A program made the position numbers and the translations under genes. Shown here in pieces: positions 30,876-40,190 of a DNA stretch of 64,000 nucleotides (position 1 is its first letter; each line of letters opens with the position of its first letter). The stretch comes from Erythrobacter sp. SCN 62-14 (GTDB lineage: Bacteria > Pseudomonadota > Alphaproteobacteria > Sphingomonadales > Sphingomonadaceae): the NCBI GenBank assembly GCA_001724215.1, contig MEDW01000003.1, positions 1-64,000 on the forward strand, written 5' to 3'. Below the pieces are notes generated by a model. It worked only from the letters and a program-made list of their open reading frames with translations. It was not told the origin of the DNA and did no database searches.

Positions 30876-32186
30876 ATGTGGACCTATCACCCCGATCTCC
30901 TCGAGCGCGCCGTGCCGCGCTACACCAGCTATCCCACCGCGGCCGATTTCGGCCCGCTTGAACAAGGCGCCATTGAGCGCGCGATTGCCGGGGCAGCTGG
31001 CGATGTCTCGATCTATCTCCACATCCCCTTCTGCGAGATGATCTGCTATTATTGCGGCTGCAACACCGGGGCGGCGGGCAAGCGCACGCGGGTGGAAACT
31101 TACCTTACCGCGCTCCATCAGGAACTTGCGACTGTCGCCAGCCTGCTACCCGCAGGCGCGCGGGTGCGGCGCATTGCTTTTGGCGGGGGCAGCCCCAACG
31201 CGATCCTGCCTGCCGAATTCCTTGCTCTTGTCGATGCACTCCACGCGCATTTCCCACTTTACGCACCCGAATGGTCGATTGAACTCGATCCGCGCAGCAT
31301 GAACCCCGCCTGGGGCCGCGCTATCGGCGAGGCGGGAATCACGCGGGCAAGCATGGGCGTACAGACCTTTGCGCCCCATTGTCAGAAGGCCATCGGACGC
31401 GAGCAAAGCCCGCTGCTCATCAGCCGCAGCGTGGAATGGCTGCGCGCGGCTGGCGTCACCTCGCTCAATTTCGATCTGATGTATGGTCTGCCCCATCAGG
31501 ACGCAGCCGATTTGGAGGATACGCTCGAGCACACCCGCCTGATGGGCGCAGACCGCATTGCGCTGTTCGGCTATGCCCATGTGCCCCACATGGTGCCGCG
31601 CCAGAAAATGATACCTCAAGAAACGCTCGCGGGCGCTGCGGAACGCTTTGCCATGGCCGCTCAAGGCTATGCCTATCTGACCGACCATGGCTACCGCCCG
31701 ATCGGCTTTGATCACTTCGCCCTGCCCCATGACCCTATGGCCGAGGCGGCGCGCACCGGAAGGCTCCGGCGCAATTTTCAGGGCTTTACCGATGATGGGT
31801 CAGACGTGCTGATCGGCATGGGTTCGACCGCGATCAGCGGCTTTCCCGGCCTGATCGCCCAGAATGAAAAGAACAATGGCCGCTACCGGATGCTGTCCTC
31901 GCAAGGGCGCTTATCCGCCACGCATGGCATCATCCGAAACCGCGAGGATCAGTTGCGCGGTGGTGTGATCGAGCATCTCCTGTGCGAAGGCCATGCGGCC
32001 ATCGCACCGTGCCTGTTGGGCGAGGTGCGCGCTCGCCTTGCCCCCTTCCTCGAACGTGATCTGGTGCGGATCGCGGGCAATGACCTTGCGATCACGCCGG
32101 AAGGCCTACCCTATGCCCGCGTCATTGCCAGCCTGTTCGACGCCTATCGCAAGTTCACCCAGCGCAGCTTCAGTTCGGCTATCTGA
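30876..32186 (+). CDS. hemN: Oxygen-independent coproporphyrinogen III oxidase (radical SAM)
   Basis: YTSYPTAADF, YLHIPFCEMICYYCGCNT, FGGGSPNAI, NFDLMYGLPHQ. Confidence 0.95.
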   Translation: MWTYHPDLLERAVPRYTSYPTAADFGPLEQGAIERAIAGAAGDVSIYLHIPFCEMICYYCGCNTGAAGKRTRVETYLTALHQELATVASLLPAGARVRRIAFGGGSPNAILPAEFLALVDALHAHFPLYAPEWSIELDPRSMNPAWGRAIGEAGITRASMGVQTFAPHCQKAIGREQSPLLISRSVEWLRAAGVTSLNFDLMYGLPHQDAADLEDTLEHTRLMGADRIALFGYAHVPHMVPRQKMIPQETLAGAAERFAMAAQGYAYLTDHGYRPIGFDHFALPHDPMAEAARTGRLRRNFQGFTDDGSDVLIGMGSTAISGFPGLIAQNEKNNGRYRMLSSQGRLSATHGIIRNREDQLRGGVIEHLLCEGHAAIAPCLLGEVRARLAPFLERDLVRIAGNDLAITPEGLPYARVIASLFDAYRKFTQRSFSSAI

Positions 32187-32276
32187 GCATCGACCTTGCA
32201 ATTCGGCACTTTGCCGCAAAACGACAAGCCGTGCTGCCATTGGACTGATACGCTCCCTCAAGGGGGGAGAATCATC

Positions 32277-33641
32277 ATGGCAGTTACCGACCACGTCGAC
32301 CTCAATGGCTTCATGGAGGGCGTGAAAAAACGCAACCCTCACCAGCCCGAATTTGTGCAGGCGGTGCAGGAGGTTGCAGAGGACATCTTCGACTTTATCG
32401 AGGACAAGGAACAATATCACGAACAGCAGATCCTGCGCCGCATGGCCGAACCGGATCGCGTCGTGAGCTTTCGCGTGTGCTGGGAAGATGACAACGGCAA
32501 TATCCGTGTCCAGCGCGGCTGGCGGGTGCAGAACAACAACGCGATTGGCCCTTACAAGGGGGGCATCCGTTTTCACCCGTCAGTCAATGAAAGCGTGCTC
32601 AAGTTCCTTGCCTTTGAACAAACCTTCAAGAACGCACTCACCGGCCTTCCCATGGGCGGGGGCAAGGGGGGATCGAATTTCAACCCCAAAGGCAAGAGCG
32701 TGCGCGAAATCATGCGCTTTTGCCAATCCTTCATGACCGAGCTTTACCGCCATATCGGAGCAGATGTGGACGTGCCCGCCGGCGATATTGGCGTGGGCGG
32801 GCGCGAAATCGGCTTCATGTTCGGCCAGTACAAGCGCATCACCAACAACTTTACCGGGGTGCTGACGGGCAAGGGGCTGGAATGGGGCGGCTCGCTGATC
32901 CGCACCGAGGCAACCGGCTATGGCGCGGTCTATTTCCTTGAAAACATGATGAAGCATCAGGGCCGCAGCCTTGATGGCTTGAGAGCGGTGATTTCGGGCA
33001 GCGGCAATGTGGCAACCCATGCCGCCGAAAAGATCGTCCAGCTTGGCGGCACGGTGCTGACCCTGTCCGATTCCGGCGGCTTCATCCATGATCCGGATGG
33101 CATCGATCAGGAAAAGATCGATTGGGTAAAGACCCACAAGACCCACCGCCGCGGGCGGATCGAGGATTATGTCGCCGAATTTCCCAGCGCCACCTTCCAT
33201 GCTGACAAAACCCCATGGGGCGTGGCGTGTGATGTCGCCCTGCCCTGCGCAACGCAGAACGAACTCTTGGGCGAGGATGCGAAAAAGCTGATCGCAAATG
33301 GCTGTATTGCGGTTTCCGAAGGGGCGAACATGCCGTGTGATCTCGATGCGGTGCACACCTTCAAGGATGCACGCCTGCTCTATGCGCCGGGCAAGGCATC
33401 GAATGCAGGCGGGGTTGCCGTATCAGGCCTTGAAATGAGCCAGAACTCGCTGCGCAAAAGTTGGAGCGAGGAAGAACTCCAGCAGATGCTCAAAGACATC
33501 ATGTCGGGCATCCATGATCGCTGCCTCACCTATGGTGACAAGGGGGCCAAAAAAGGGGGCTATGTCGATTATGTGAAGGGCGCGAATATCGCAGGCTTCA
33601 AGAAAGTGGCCGATGCGATGCTGGCTTTCGGCGTGGTGTGA
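32277..33641 (+). CDS. gdhA: NADP-type glutamate dehydrogenase
   Basis: FRVCWEDDNGNIRVQRGWRVQNNNAIGPYKGGIRFHPSVNESVLKFLAFEQTFKNALTGLPMGGGKGGSNF. Confidence 0.96.
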   Translation: MAVTDHVDLNGFMEGVKKRNPHQPEFVQAVQEVAEDIFDFIEDKEQYHEQQILRRMAEPDRVVSFRVCWEDDNGNIRVQRGWRVQNNNAIGPYKGGIRFHPSVNESVLKFLAFEQTFKNALTGLPMGGGKGGSNFNPKGKSVREIMRFCQSFMTELYRHIGADVDVPAGDIGVGGREIGFMFGQYKRITNNFTGVLTGKGLEWGGSLIRTEATGYGAVYFLENMMKHQGRSLDGLRAVISGSGNVATHAAEKIVQLGGTVLTLSDSGGFIHDPDGIDQEKIDWVKTHKTHRRGRIEDYVAEFPSATFHADKTPWGVACDVALPCATQNELLGEDAKKLIANGCIAVSEGANMPCDLDAVHTFKDARLLYAPGKASNAGGVAVSGLEMSQNSLRKSWSEEELQQMLKDIMSGIHDRCLTYGDKGAKKGGYVDYVKGANIAGFKKVADAMLAFGVV

Positions 33642-33701
33642 GCCTCGGGCAGGACGGATAGCAAGGTTCAATGCCGTGAACTTATGCGCCCACGTCTCGC
33701 T

Positions 33702-33742
33702 GCCCGGCCACCAATGATAGCAACAGGATATTGTGGCCGGGC
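33702..33742. repeat. Palindromic intergenic repeat, copy 1
   Basis: GCCCGGCCA...TGGCCGGGC inverted repeat; shares GCCCGGCCACCAATGATA and downstream GGGAGGCGGGGTGG with the copy at 39949-40019. Confidence 0.8.
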
Positions 33743-33920
33743 GGGTTCAAGGAACTGGGAGGCGGGGTGGGAGCAACGCCGCTTATCTGACGCCCGGTGC
33801 ATGGGCTGACGTGACCGCAATCGGACCTTGCGCCCGATGCAGGAGAGCCTTGGATGCATAGCAAAGCCTTGAAATAGCGAAACCTTCGTGACGGGCAAGC
33901 GCAGACCTGCGCTTGTTCTA

Positions 33921-34340
33921 TCAGCGGCGCCGTTCACGAAAGAGCATGCGCAGTTCGAGCAGATTGGCGACCCTTAAAGCAAATTCGAACACATCGAACG
34001 GCTTGGTGACAATATCGCGTGCCCCCAGAGCGAGCGCCCGGCGCTTCGCTTCCAGAGAGGTATCGGCCGTCAGCACCATAATCGGCACCAGATCATCGCG
34101 CCCTGCCAGACGTTCCAGCCGGTCGAGCAGAGCATAGCCGTCAAGATCGGGCATCATCAGATCAAGCAACACAAGATCAGGCTGGAACGCAAGATAGCGC
34201 TCCACCGCCTGCGCGGGATCAAGCAAGGTTTCAATCTCGCTGTAGCCCTCTCGTTCAAGGACTGCGCAAACCAGCGCGAGGTTGGCGGGCTCATCATCGA
34301 TCACCAGCAGTCGCATGGCCGACAAGTCGCGCTCGGCCAT
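33921..34340 (-). CDS. Response regulator, receiver domain only
   Basis: MRLLVIDDEPANLALV...LVLLDLMMPDLDG...IMVLTADTS...KPFDVFEF; start overlaps the hybrid kinase stop. Confidence 0.9.
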   Translation of the reverse strand: MAERDLSAMRLLVIDDEPANLALVCAVLEREGYSEIETLLDPAQAVERYLAFQPDLVLLDLMMPDLDGYALLDRLERLAGRDDLVPIMVLTADTSLEAKRRALALGARDIVTKPFDVFEFALRVANLLELRMLFRERRR

Positions 34341-36679
34341 CATGTCGCACAATCCGCCAAGGCGCGTTGCAAATGCTCGGTAAGCCGCGCCAGATCGATC
34401 GGCTTGGTCAAAACCGCCCGAGCCCCGTGCCCGATCCAGTCTTCCTGCGCGGCCAGCGCATCTGCGGTAAGCAGGATCACGGGCAAACCGGGCAATTCGC
34501 GTTGCAATTGGCTGAGCACCCAATCGCCTGTCCGATCAGGCAAATGAAGATCAAGCAGCACCAGATCAGGCCGGTGGCGCAGCGCAAGATCGAGCCCGAT
34601 GCCCGCCTGCATCGCGCTCAGCAATCTTGCATCGGGCAATTCGCGGGCAATCACCGCCTCGATCAGCTGGGCGTTGGCAAGATTGTCCTCGATCAGCAGA
34701 ATGCTTGCGCGATGCGGCCTAAGGGGCAGGCCTTGCGCAGCACATACAGGATCTTTTGGCACTTCGGGGGATTGGGCCGAAGAGGGCAATTCAATCCAGA
34801 AGCACGCGCCCGCACGCCCATCGGTGCGCGGCGAATAACCGATCGCACCGCCCATGGCATCGATCAACGCGCGCGACAGCGAAAGGCCCAGCCCCGTGCC
34901 CTCGGAACGGGCTGCGGCAGCGCCCAGCCGAGTGAAAGGCTGGAACAGGTGGACTGACTGATCGGGTTCGATGCCAATTCCTGTATCAGTGAAGCTGACC
35001 CGCACGCGGTCCTCCCGCTGCTCGGCCTTGATCACCACGCTACCACCTTGGCAATTATACTTGATCGCATTGTTCAGCAGATTGAGGAGCACCTGCAACA
35101 ACCGCCGACGATCGGTCAGGACAGGAGGCAGATCAGCCGGTTCAACCAGAACTGTGACTTCGCGGCTTGTGGCATGGGGTAACAACAATCCGACGGCTTC
35201 TTCAATCACGGGGTTGAGCGCTGCCGGAGCCATATCGAGCGCCAGCTTGCCCGCTTCGATACGGGCGATGTCGAGCACTTCGTCGATCAATCCCAGAAGG
35301 TGCCGTCCGGCTCTCAGGATCTGCCCGACGCTGTCGCGTTCAGGCGCGCGCGATGGGCCGCGCTCGATCTCCAGCAGCTGGGCAAAGCCAAGGATCGCAT
35401 TGAGCGGTGTGCGCAGTTCGTGGCTCATGCGTGACAGGAACAAGCTCTTTGCCGCGCTGGCGGTTTCGGCTTCGTGCCGGGCAGCCTCCAGTGCCTCCTC
35501 GGCGCGCCGACGCTCTGTGATGTCGCGGGTGACCTTGGAAAAACCGCGCAGCGCGCCGGCATCGTCATAAAGCGCGGTGATGACGACATTGGCCCAGAAA
35601 TGCGTGCCGTCCTTGCGCACGCGCCAGCCCTCGTCCTCCACTCGGCCATCGCGCACAGCATCAGCAAGGTTGCGCATCGAGCGCTCCCAACTGTCCTCGC
35701 CGGGGTAGAACACCGAAAAATGCCGGCCAAGAATTTCATCGCTGCGCCAACCTTTGATCCGCTGAGCGCCGGTGTTCCAGCTGACGACATGGCCGGCGGG
35801 ATCAAGCGCAAAAATTCCGTAATCACGCACCCCCTCAATCACCAGACGGAAGCGTTCCTCGCCCTCACGCAGCGCCTGTTCGCGCGCGCGCAACAGCTGG
35901 CTTGCCTCACCCATGCGCTCGGCCAGCGCGCCGATTTCGTCATGGGCAGGTCCGAAAGACGGCAAAGCTTCGCCTTGTGCCAACTGCACCGCGCCGCGTT
36001 CGAGACGCTGCACCCGGCGCACGATGCCGCTGGAGAAAAGAAACACCGCAAACAGGCTACCGACCAGGCCGCTCACCGTCAGGATGGCGGTGGCGATAAG
36101 GCCATTGCGACGCAACCGATCAAGGCGCTCCTGGCGTGCGGCGAGCAATTCGCGCTCGCGCGCCTGCATGCCATCAATTTCGCTGCGCAAGCTGTCCAGC
36201 ACCTGCTTGTTCTCGCCAAGGCCAACTGCGATCGAGGGATCTGCGACAACCTCGGCGCCGCCGCGCTGGCGCGCTGCAAACAATGCGGCAAGGCCTTCGC
36301 GCTTGCGTTCTGAAAGCGTTTCGATGCGCGCCAGACGAGCAGCAGCTTCCGCATCGCGGATCGAATTGCGCAGCCGCTGCGTGACTTCGGGCACGCGCGT
36401 CTCGGCTCGGGTATAGGCTTCGAGGAAACGCGCTTCGCCGGTCAGGAGATAACCGCGCACTCCACTCGAGGCTTCCGCCAGCAAGGCGTGAACCTCGTTT
36501 ACATCGGTCTGAATAGCGATGGTGAGACGCACGTCTTCACCGGCACGCGCTTCGAGACGATTGATGGTAAACAGCGCGGCGAGCGAGCCGAGGAAGATAA
36601 GCAGCGGCAGCGCCACCACCACCAGCCCCTTTGTGGCGAGGCGGCGATTGGCCCACCAGTTGCCGATTGTGGCGATCAT
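34340..36679 (-). CDS. Hybrid sensor histidine kinase (CHASE3-HAMP-PAS-HisKA-HATPase-REC)
   Basis: SHELRTPLNAILGFAQLL, NNAIKYN, DTGIGI, GTGLGLSLSRALI; C-terminal REC LVLLDLHLPDRTGDW. Confidence 0.92.
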   Translation of the reverse strand: MIATIGNWWANRRLATKGLVVVALPLLIFLGSLAALFTINRLEARAGEDVRLTIAIQTDVNEVHALLAEASSGVRGYLLTGEARFLEAYTRAETRVPEVTQRLRNSIRDAEAAARLARIETLSERKREGLAALFAARQRGGAEVVADPSIAVGLGENKQVLDSLRSEIDGMQARERELLAARQERLDRLRRNGLIATAILTVSGLVGSLFAVFLFSSGIVRRVQRLERGAVQLAQGEALPSFGPAHDEIGALAERMGEASQLLRAREQALREGEERFRLVIEGVRDYGIFALDPAGHVVSWNTGAQRIKGWRSDEILGRHFSVFYPGEDSWERSMRNLADAVRDGRVEDEGWRVRKDGTHFWANVVITALYDDAGALRGFSKVTRDITERRRAEEALEAARHEAETASAAKSLFLSRMSHELRTPLNAILGFAQLLEIERGPSRAPERDSVGQILRAGRHLLGLIDEVLDIARIEAGKLALDMAPAALNPVIEEAVGLLLPHATSREVTVLVEPADLPPVLTDRRRLLQVLLNLLNNAIKYNCQGGSVVIKAEQREDRVRVSFTDTGIGIEPDQSVHLFQPFTRLGAAAARSEGTGLGLSLSRALIDAMGGAIGYSPRTDGRAGACFWIELPSSAQSPEVPKDPVCAAQGLPLRPHRASILLIEDNLANAQLIEAVIARELPDARLLSAMQAGIGLDLALRHRPDLVLLDLHLPDRTGDWVLSQLQRELPGLPVILLTADALAAQEDWIGHGARAVLTKPIDLARLTEHLQRALADCAT

Positions 36680-37329
36680 CAGGCCGCCTCGCCGCGGCGA
36701 TGCTCCACGGCCAGAATGGCCGCTTGCGTCCGGTCGCGCACCCCCAACTTGCCAATCAAGCGTTCGACATGTGTCTTTACGGTGCCCGGACTGATGCCAA
36801 GCACTTGGGCGATTTCCTTGTTGGTTCGGCCTGCAGCAAGGGCGTCGAGCACTTCCCACTCACGCGGGGTCAAACGATCAAGAGCAGCGCGCGCGGAAGC
36901 CTGGCCGGGATCGACCACGGCGCGTCGCATCAGCTTGGGCGGAAAGGCGACCCCGCCCGTCAGAACCTGTTCGAGAGCCGCCAGAAAGGCGGTGCGCGAT
37001 GCATCCTTAAGCACAAACCCCCGCGCCCCCGCGGCGATCGCGGCGCGCAGATAATCGGCGGTGTCGTGCATTGTCAGCATGACAACCGGCAGATCGGGCA
37101 TTTCCTCAGCAAGCTGACGCGCCACCTCCAACCCGTCGATTTCGCCGGCTGCGTAGCGGATGTCGAGCAGCGCAAGATCGGGCGCGTGTTCGCGGCACAG
37201 GCACAGCGCTTCCTCGCCCCTCGTCGCTTCGGCCACCACCTGATAACGCCCATCCCTTTCAAGCATGGCGCGCAGGCCCTCGCGGGCAAGAACATGGTCA
37301 TCCGCAATGACGACACGCGCAAGGCTCAT
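36679..37329 (-). CDS. NarL/LuxR-family response regulator
   Basis: REC domain plus HTH LTPREWEVLDALAAGRTNKEIAQVLGISPGTVKTHVERLIGKLGV. Confidence 0.95.
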   Translation of the reverse strand: MSLARVVIADDHVLAREGLRAMLERDGRYQVVAEATRGEEALCLCREHAPDLALLDIRYAAGEIDGLEVARQLAEEMPDLPVVMLTMHDTADYLRAAIAAGARGFVLKDASRTAFLAALEQVLTGGVAFPPKLMRRAVVDPGQASARAALDRLTPREWEVLDALAAGRTNKEIAQVLGISPGTVKTHVERLIGKLGVRDRTQAAILAVEHRRGEAA

Positions 37330-38372
37330 TGGGGGGGAAGCTCCGCCAGGATGGTACAACCAGCGCCGGGAGCGCTATCGACCTTCAACTCTCCGCCGAG
37401 CAATTCGATCCGCTCACGCATATAGGCAAGGCCAAGCCCGCCTGCACTCCCGCCTGGGCTGAGCGCAGCAGGATCAAAGCCGCGGCCATTGTCGCACACC
37501 CGCAAACGCCACGCGCCAGCCTTGCCGCGATCAAGCCGGACAGTAACCCGTGTGCCCGGCCCGGCATGAGCGACCGCGTTGTTGAGCGCTTCCTGCGCAA
37601 TCCGGAAAAGCGCTGTCTCGATGATCGGTTCGGGCCGCGCTGCGCCGTCGAGTGCAAGTTCGACCTCAAGCCCCTCATGGCCTGCTTCATGAGCAAGTTG
37701 ACCAAGCGCCGGGACCAGCCCGAGATCATCGAGGACCGGCGGACGCATTCCTGCAATCACCCGGCGCAGTTCCTGCACCAGCGCACGAGCCTGATCAGTG
37801 GCTGCCAGAAGATCAACCGGATCGCCATCACCAGCCAGTTCCAGCCGTCGCATCAGCGCAGCCGCCGATTGCGCGACACCATCATGAAGTTCATGGGCAA
37901 TGCGGCTGCGCTCGGTTTCCTGTATGCGCAGCAATTCTCCGAGAAGGCGCACCAGCCGCGCCTCGCGCGCCCGCGCCGAAAGGCTTGCACCGATCAATTG
38001 ACACAGCAGCGACAGCGTCTTGTGGTCTTCGCTGCTTGGCTCGCCGCGCCTGTCCGCCAGCACCAGCCAGCCCGCGCCGCCCTGCCCCCGTCCGGGTGCA
38101 GGCAAGGCTAGAACCAGTTCGCTCGCCCCGCCCTGCGGCTTGCTGGCAGGTGGCAGAACCAAACAACCCCGAGCATATCCGGCAAGATGGGCCGCCCCGG
38201 TGGCCAGCTGCGCTGCTACCTCGTCAAGCGTGTCAGGGGTCGCTGCCGCAAGCGCCTGCCCGGCCTCGACCAGAACGCGCAGGCGCGCAGCGCGTGCCTC
38301 GGCTGCGCGATAAAGCGCCCGCAGGTCAGCGGTGTTCTCAGGCATACCCGCAGAAGAAGAACCGGAAGTCAT
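37326..38372 (-). CDS. NarX/DesK-type (HisKA_3) sensor histidine kinase with GAF-like N-terminus
   Basis: RIQETERSRIAHELHDGVAQSAAALMRRLELA; RIAQEALNNAVAHAG; DNGRGFDP. Overlaps the LuxR-type regulator start. Confidence 0.92.
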   Translation of the reverse strand: MTSGSSSAGMPENTADLRALYRAAEARAARLRVLVEAGQALAAATPDTLDEVAAQLATGAAHLAGYARGCLVLPPASKPQGGASELVLALPAPGRGQGGAGWLVLADRRGEPSSEDHKTLSLLCQLIGASLSARAREARLVRLLGELLRIQETERSRIAHELHDGVAQSAAALMRRLELAGDGDPVDLLAATDQARALVQELRRVIAGMRPPVLDDLGLVPALGQLAHEAGHEGLEVELALDGAARPEPIIETALFRIAQEALNNAVAHAGPGTRVTVRLDRGKAGAWRLRVCDNGRGFDPAALSPGGSAGGLGLAYMRERIELLGGELKVDSAPGAGCTILAELPPQ

Positions 38373-38511
38373 GCCACCTTGCTAGACCGCCCAAACCGCT
38401 TTGTCATACGCCATCCGGCATAGGTCATTACGCTTGCCGGATGGCTGACGCGCGTCTGCGCAGAAACAGCCAGATCCATGATCACTATTCACCCTGTCAT
38501 GGAGAAACACT

Positions 38512-39105
38512 GTGTCCAAAAAACTTTTCGCATTGCTCGCCGCAGCCAGCCTGCCCGCACTCGCCGCCTGCAACCAAACAGAAGACAGCGCCAAAGCCGC
38601 GCCCACAGAGGCAATGCTGCAATACAGCGCCAACTGCATCACTGAAAAAGACATCGTCGATGCCCAGGTGGCCTGGGGCGATGGCATCATCAAGATCGGT
38701 GAAGTCTTCACCGCAGGCGGCGACTATCGCGAGGCTGCCGCCAAGCACATCGATGACTTCTACGGCTATGATCTCAGCCTGGTGCTGTTCAAGCCGACCC
38801 TTGCCTCGGTCGAGCAGTTCCGCGCGTCCTTTGATGGTGCGCTGTCCTATTTCGTCGGCGGCAATCCGTCATTCCCTGAAGACAAGGGCTTTGCGATCAC
38901 TCCGTGGACCAAAGTGCGCTGGCAGAACGCCGGGATCATCAACAACAGCTGTTATATGGCGATTGCCATGGGCAATTACTTCTTCACCCCGGCCAATGGC
39001 GGTCCGGAGACCAAGGTGGAATACAACTTCGGCTACGTAAAAGACGCCGAGGGCAAGATCCGGATCGTTTCGCACCATTCCTCGTTGCCGTTCAACGGCA
39101 GCTGA
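38512..39105 (+). CDS. Exported lipoprotein of the NTF2-like/COG4337-like fold, putative iota-class carbonic anhydrase
   Basis: Lipobox LAAC; C-terminal KVEYNFGYVKDAEGKIRIVSHHSSLPF, resembling the HHSSxP end of iota-carbonic anhydrases. Confidence 0.55.
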   Translation: MSKKLFALLAAASLPALAACNQTEDSAKAAPTEAMLQYSANCITEKDIVDAQVAWGDGIIKIGEVFTAGGDYREAAAKHIDDFYGYDLSLVLFKPTLASVEQFRASFDGALSYFVGGNPSFPEDKGFAITPWTKVRWQNAGIINNSCYMAIAMGNYFFTPANGGPETKVEYNFGYVKDAEGKIRIVSHHSSLPFNGS

Positions 39106-39130
39106 CAGGCTCGTCGCTTCCTCATGAGTT

Positions 39131-39164
39131 GTGCAGGCCGCGCCCGAACAAGCGCGGCCTGCAC
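39131..39164. terminator. Perfect 12-bp inverted repeat between two + strand genes (terminator-like, no T tract)
   Basis: GTGCAGGCCGCG-CCCGAACAAG-CGCGGCCTGCAC. Confidence 0.45.
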
Positions 39165-39201
39165 GCTCAATCCCTGACCTGACATTTCCGAAAGTTCTGC
39201 C

Positions 39202-39894
39202 ATGCCAACCTCGCTCCTTTTGCGCACTGGGCGCCGCGCCATGCTCGGGCTTGCCCTGCTTGCCGGATTGGCTGTCCCTGCCCAAGCCAGCGAAGAGGAT
39301 TTCAACCTCTGGCTCGGGCAATTTGCAACCATCAACACCAGCGACAAGGTCTATGTCAGGCTGGAAGCGCAGGAACGTTTCACCAATGACGCAGATCGGC
39401 TGGGGCAATTGCTGCTGCGTTCGCTGGTGGGCTATCGGCTTAATGATAATGTCAATATTGGCGCAGGCTATGCCTATATTTTCACCGATCCGGTTGGGCC
39501 GGTCGAACTGAACGAGCATCGGCTCTATCAGGAATTAAACGTTCGTCTGCTGAGAACTGCTGGCGGTTTGACCCTGGACTCGCGCACCCGGCTCGAACAA
39601 CGCTTTTTTGAGGAGCGCGACGGCACCGCCTGGCGTGTGCGGCAGTTCGTCCAGCTGCGCGCGCCGATAACAAAACACAATCGACTGGTCGCCTTCTCCG
39701 AACCCTTCATCGACCTCAACCAGACCAGCGTGCAACGCGGCGGCTTGTCGATCTGGCGCAATTTCGCAGGCATATCGGTGCCGCTGACCAAAGGAGTCGA
39801 GATCGTGCCGGGCTATCTCAACCAATATGTCGTGCGTGACGGGCCCGACCGGATCGATCATACGGCAAACATCAATCTGTTCATGAATTTCTAG
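39202..39894 (+). CDS. DUF2490-like outer membrane protein
   Basis: Signal peptide; EEDFNLWLGQFATINTSDKVYVRLEAQERFTND...LLRSLVGYRLNDNVNIGAGYAYI; C-terminal aromatic residue (INLFMNF). Confidence 0.75.
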   Translation: MPTSLLLRTGRRAMLGLALLAGLAVPAQASEEDFNLWLGQFATINTSDKVYVRLEAQERFTNDADRLGQLLLRSLVGYRLNDNVNIGAGYAYIFTDPVGPVELNEHRLYQELNVRLLRTAGGLTLDSRTRLEQRFFEERDGTAWRVRQFVQLRAPITKHNRLVAFSEPFIDLNQTSVQRGGLSIWRNFAGISVPLTKGVEIVPGYLNQYVVRDGPDRIDHTANINLFMNF

Positions 39895-39948
39895 CCGGCC
39901 AGAGATTGGCAGCTGATACTCAAGCTCGTTGAGCTTCGCTCATACCTC

Positions 39949-40019
39949 CCACCCCACCTCCCTGCCCGGCCACCAATGATACCAATAGGGTATGGTGGCC
40001 GGGCAGGGAGGCGGGGTGG
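39949..40019. repeat. Palindromic intergenic repeat, copy 2 (26-bp arms, one mismatch)
   Basis: CCACCCCACCTCCCTGCCCGGCCACC ... GGTGGCCGGGCAGGGAGGCGGGGTGG. Confidence 0.85.
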
Positions 40020-40190
40020 AAGGCGCATGGGTTCACGCCAGTGAACCTTGGTATGACGTGGAGCCTGCCTGCTGCCGGAAGGCCGTATAACCCACCCTGC
40101 CCAGCCATGCGGGTGGCCGATTGGTGACGCATTGATTGGCAGGGCAGAGGAAGTCCGTATCTGCCCCACGCAGTGGGTCCGAGTCCTTGG

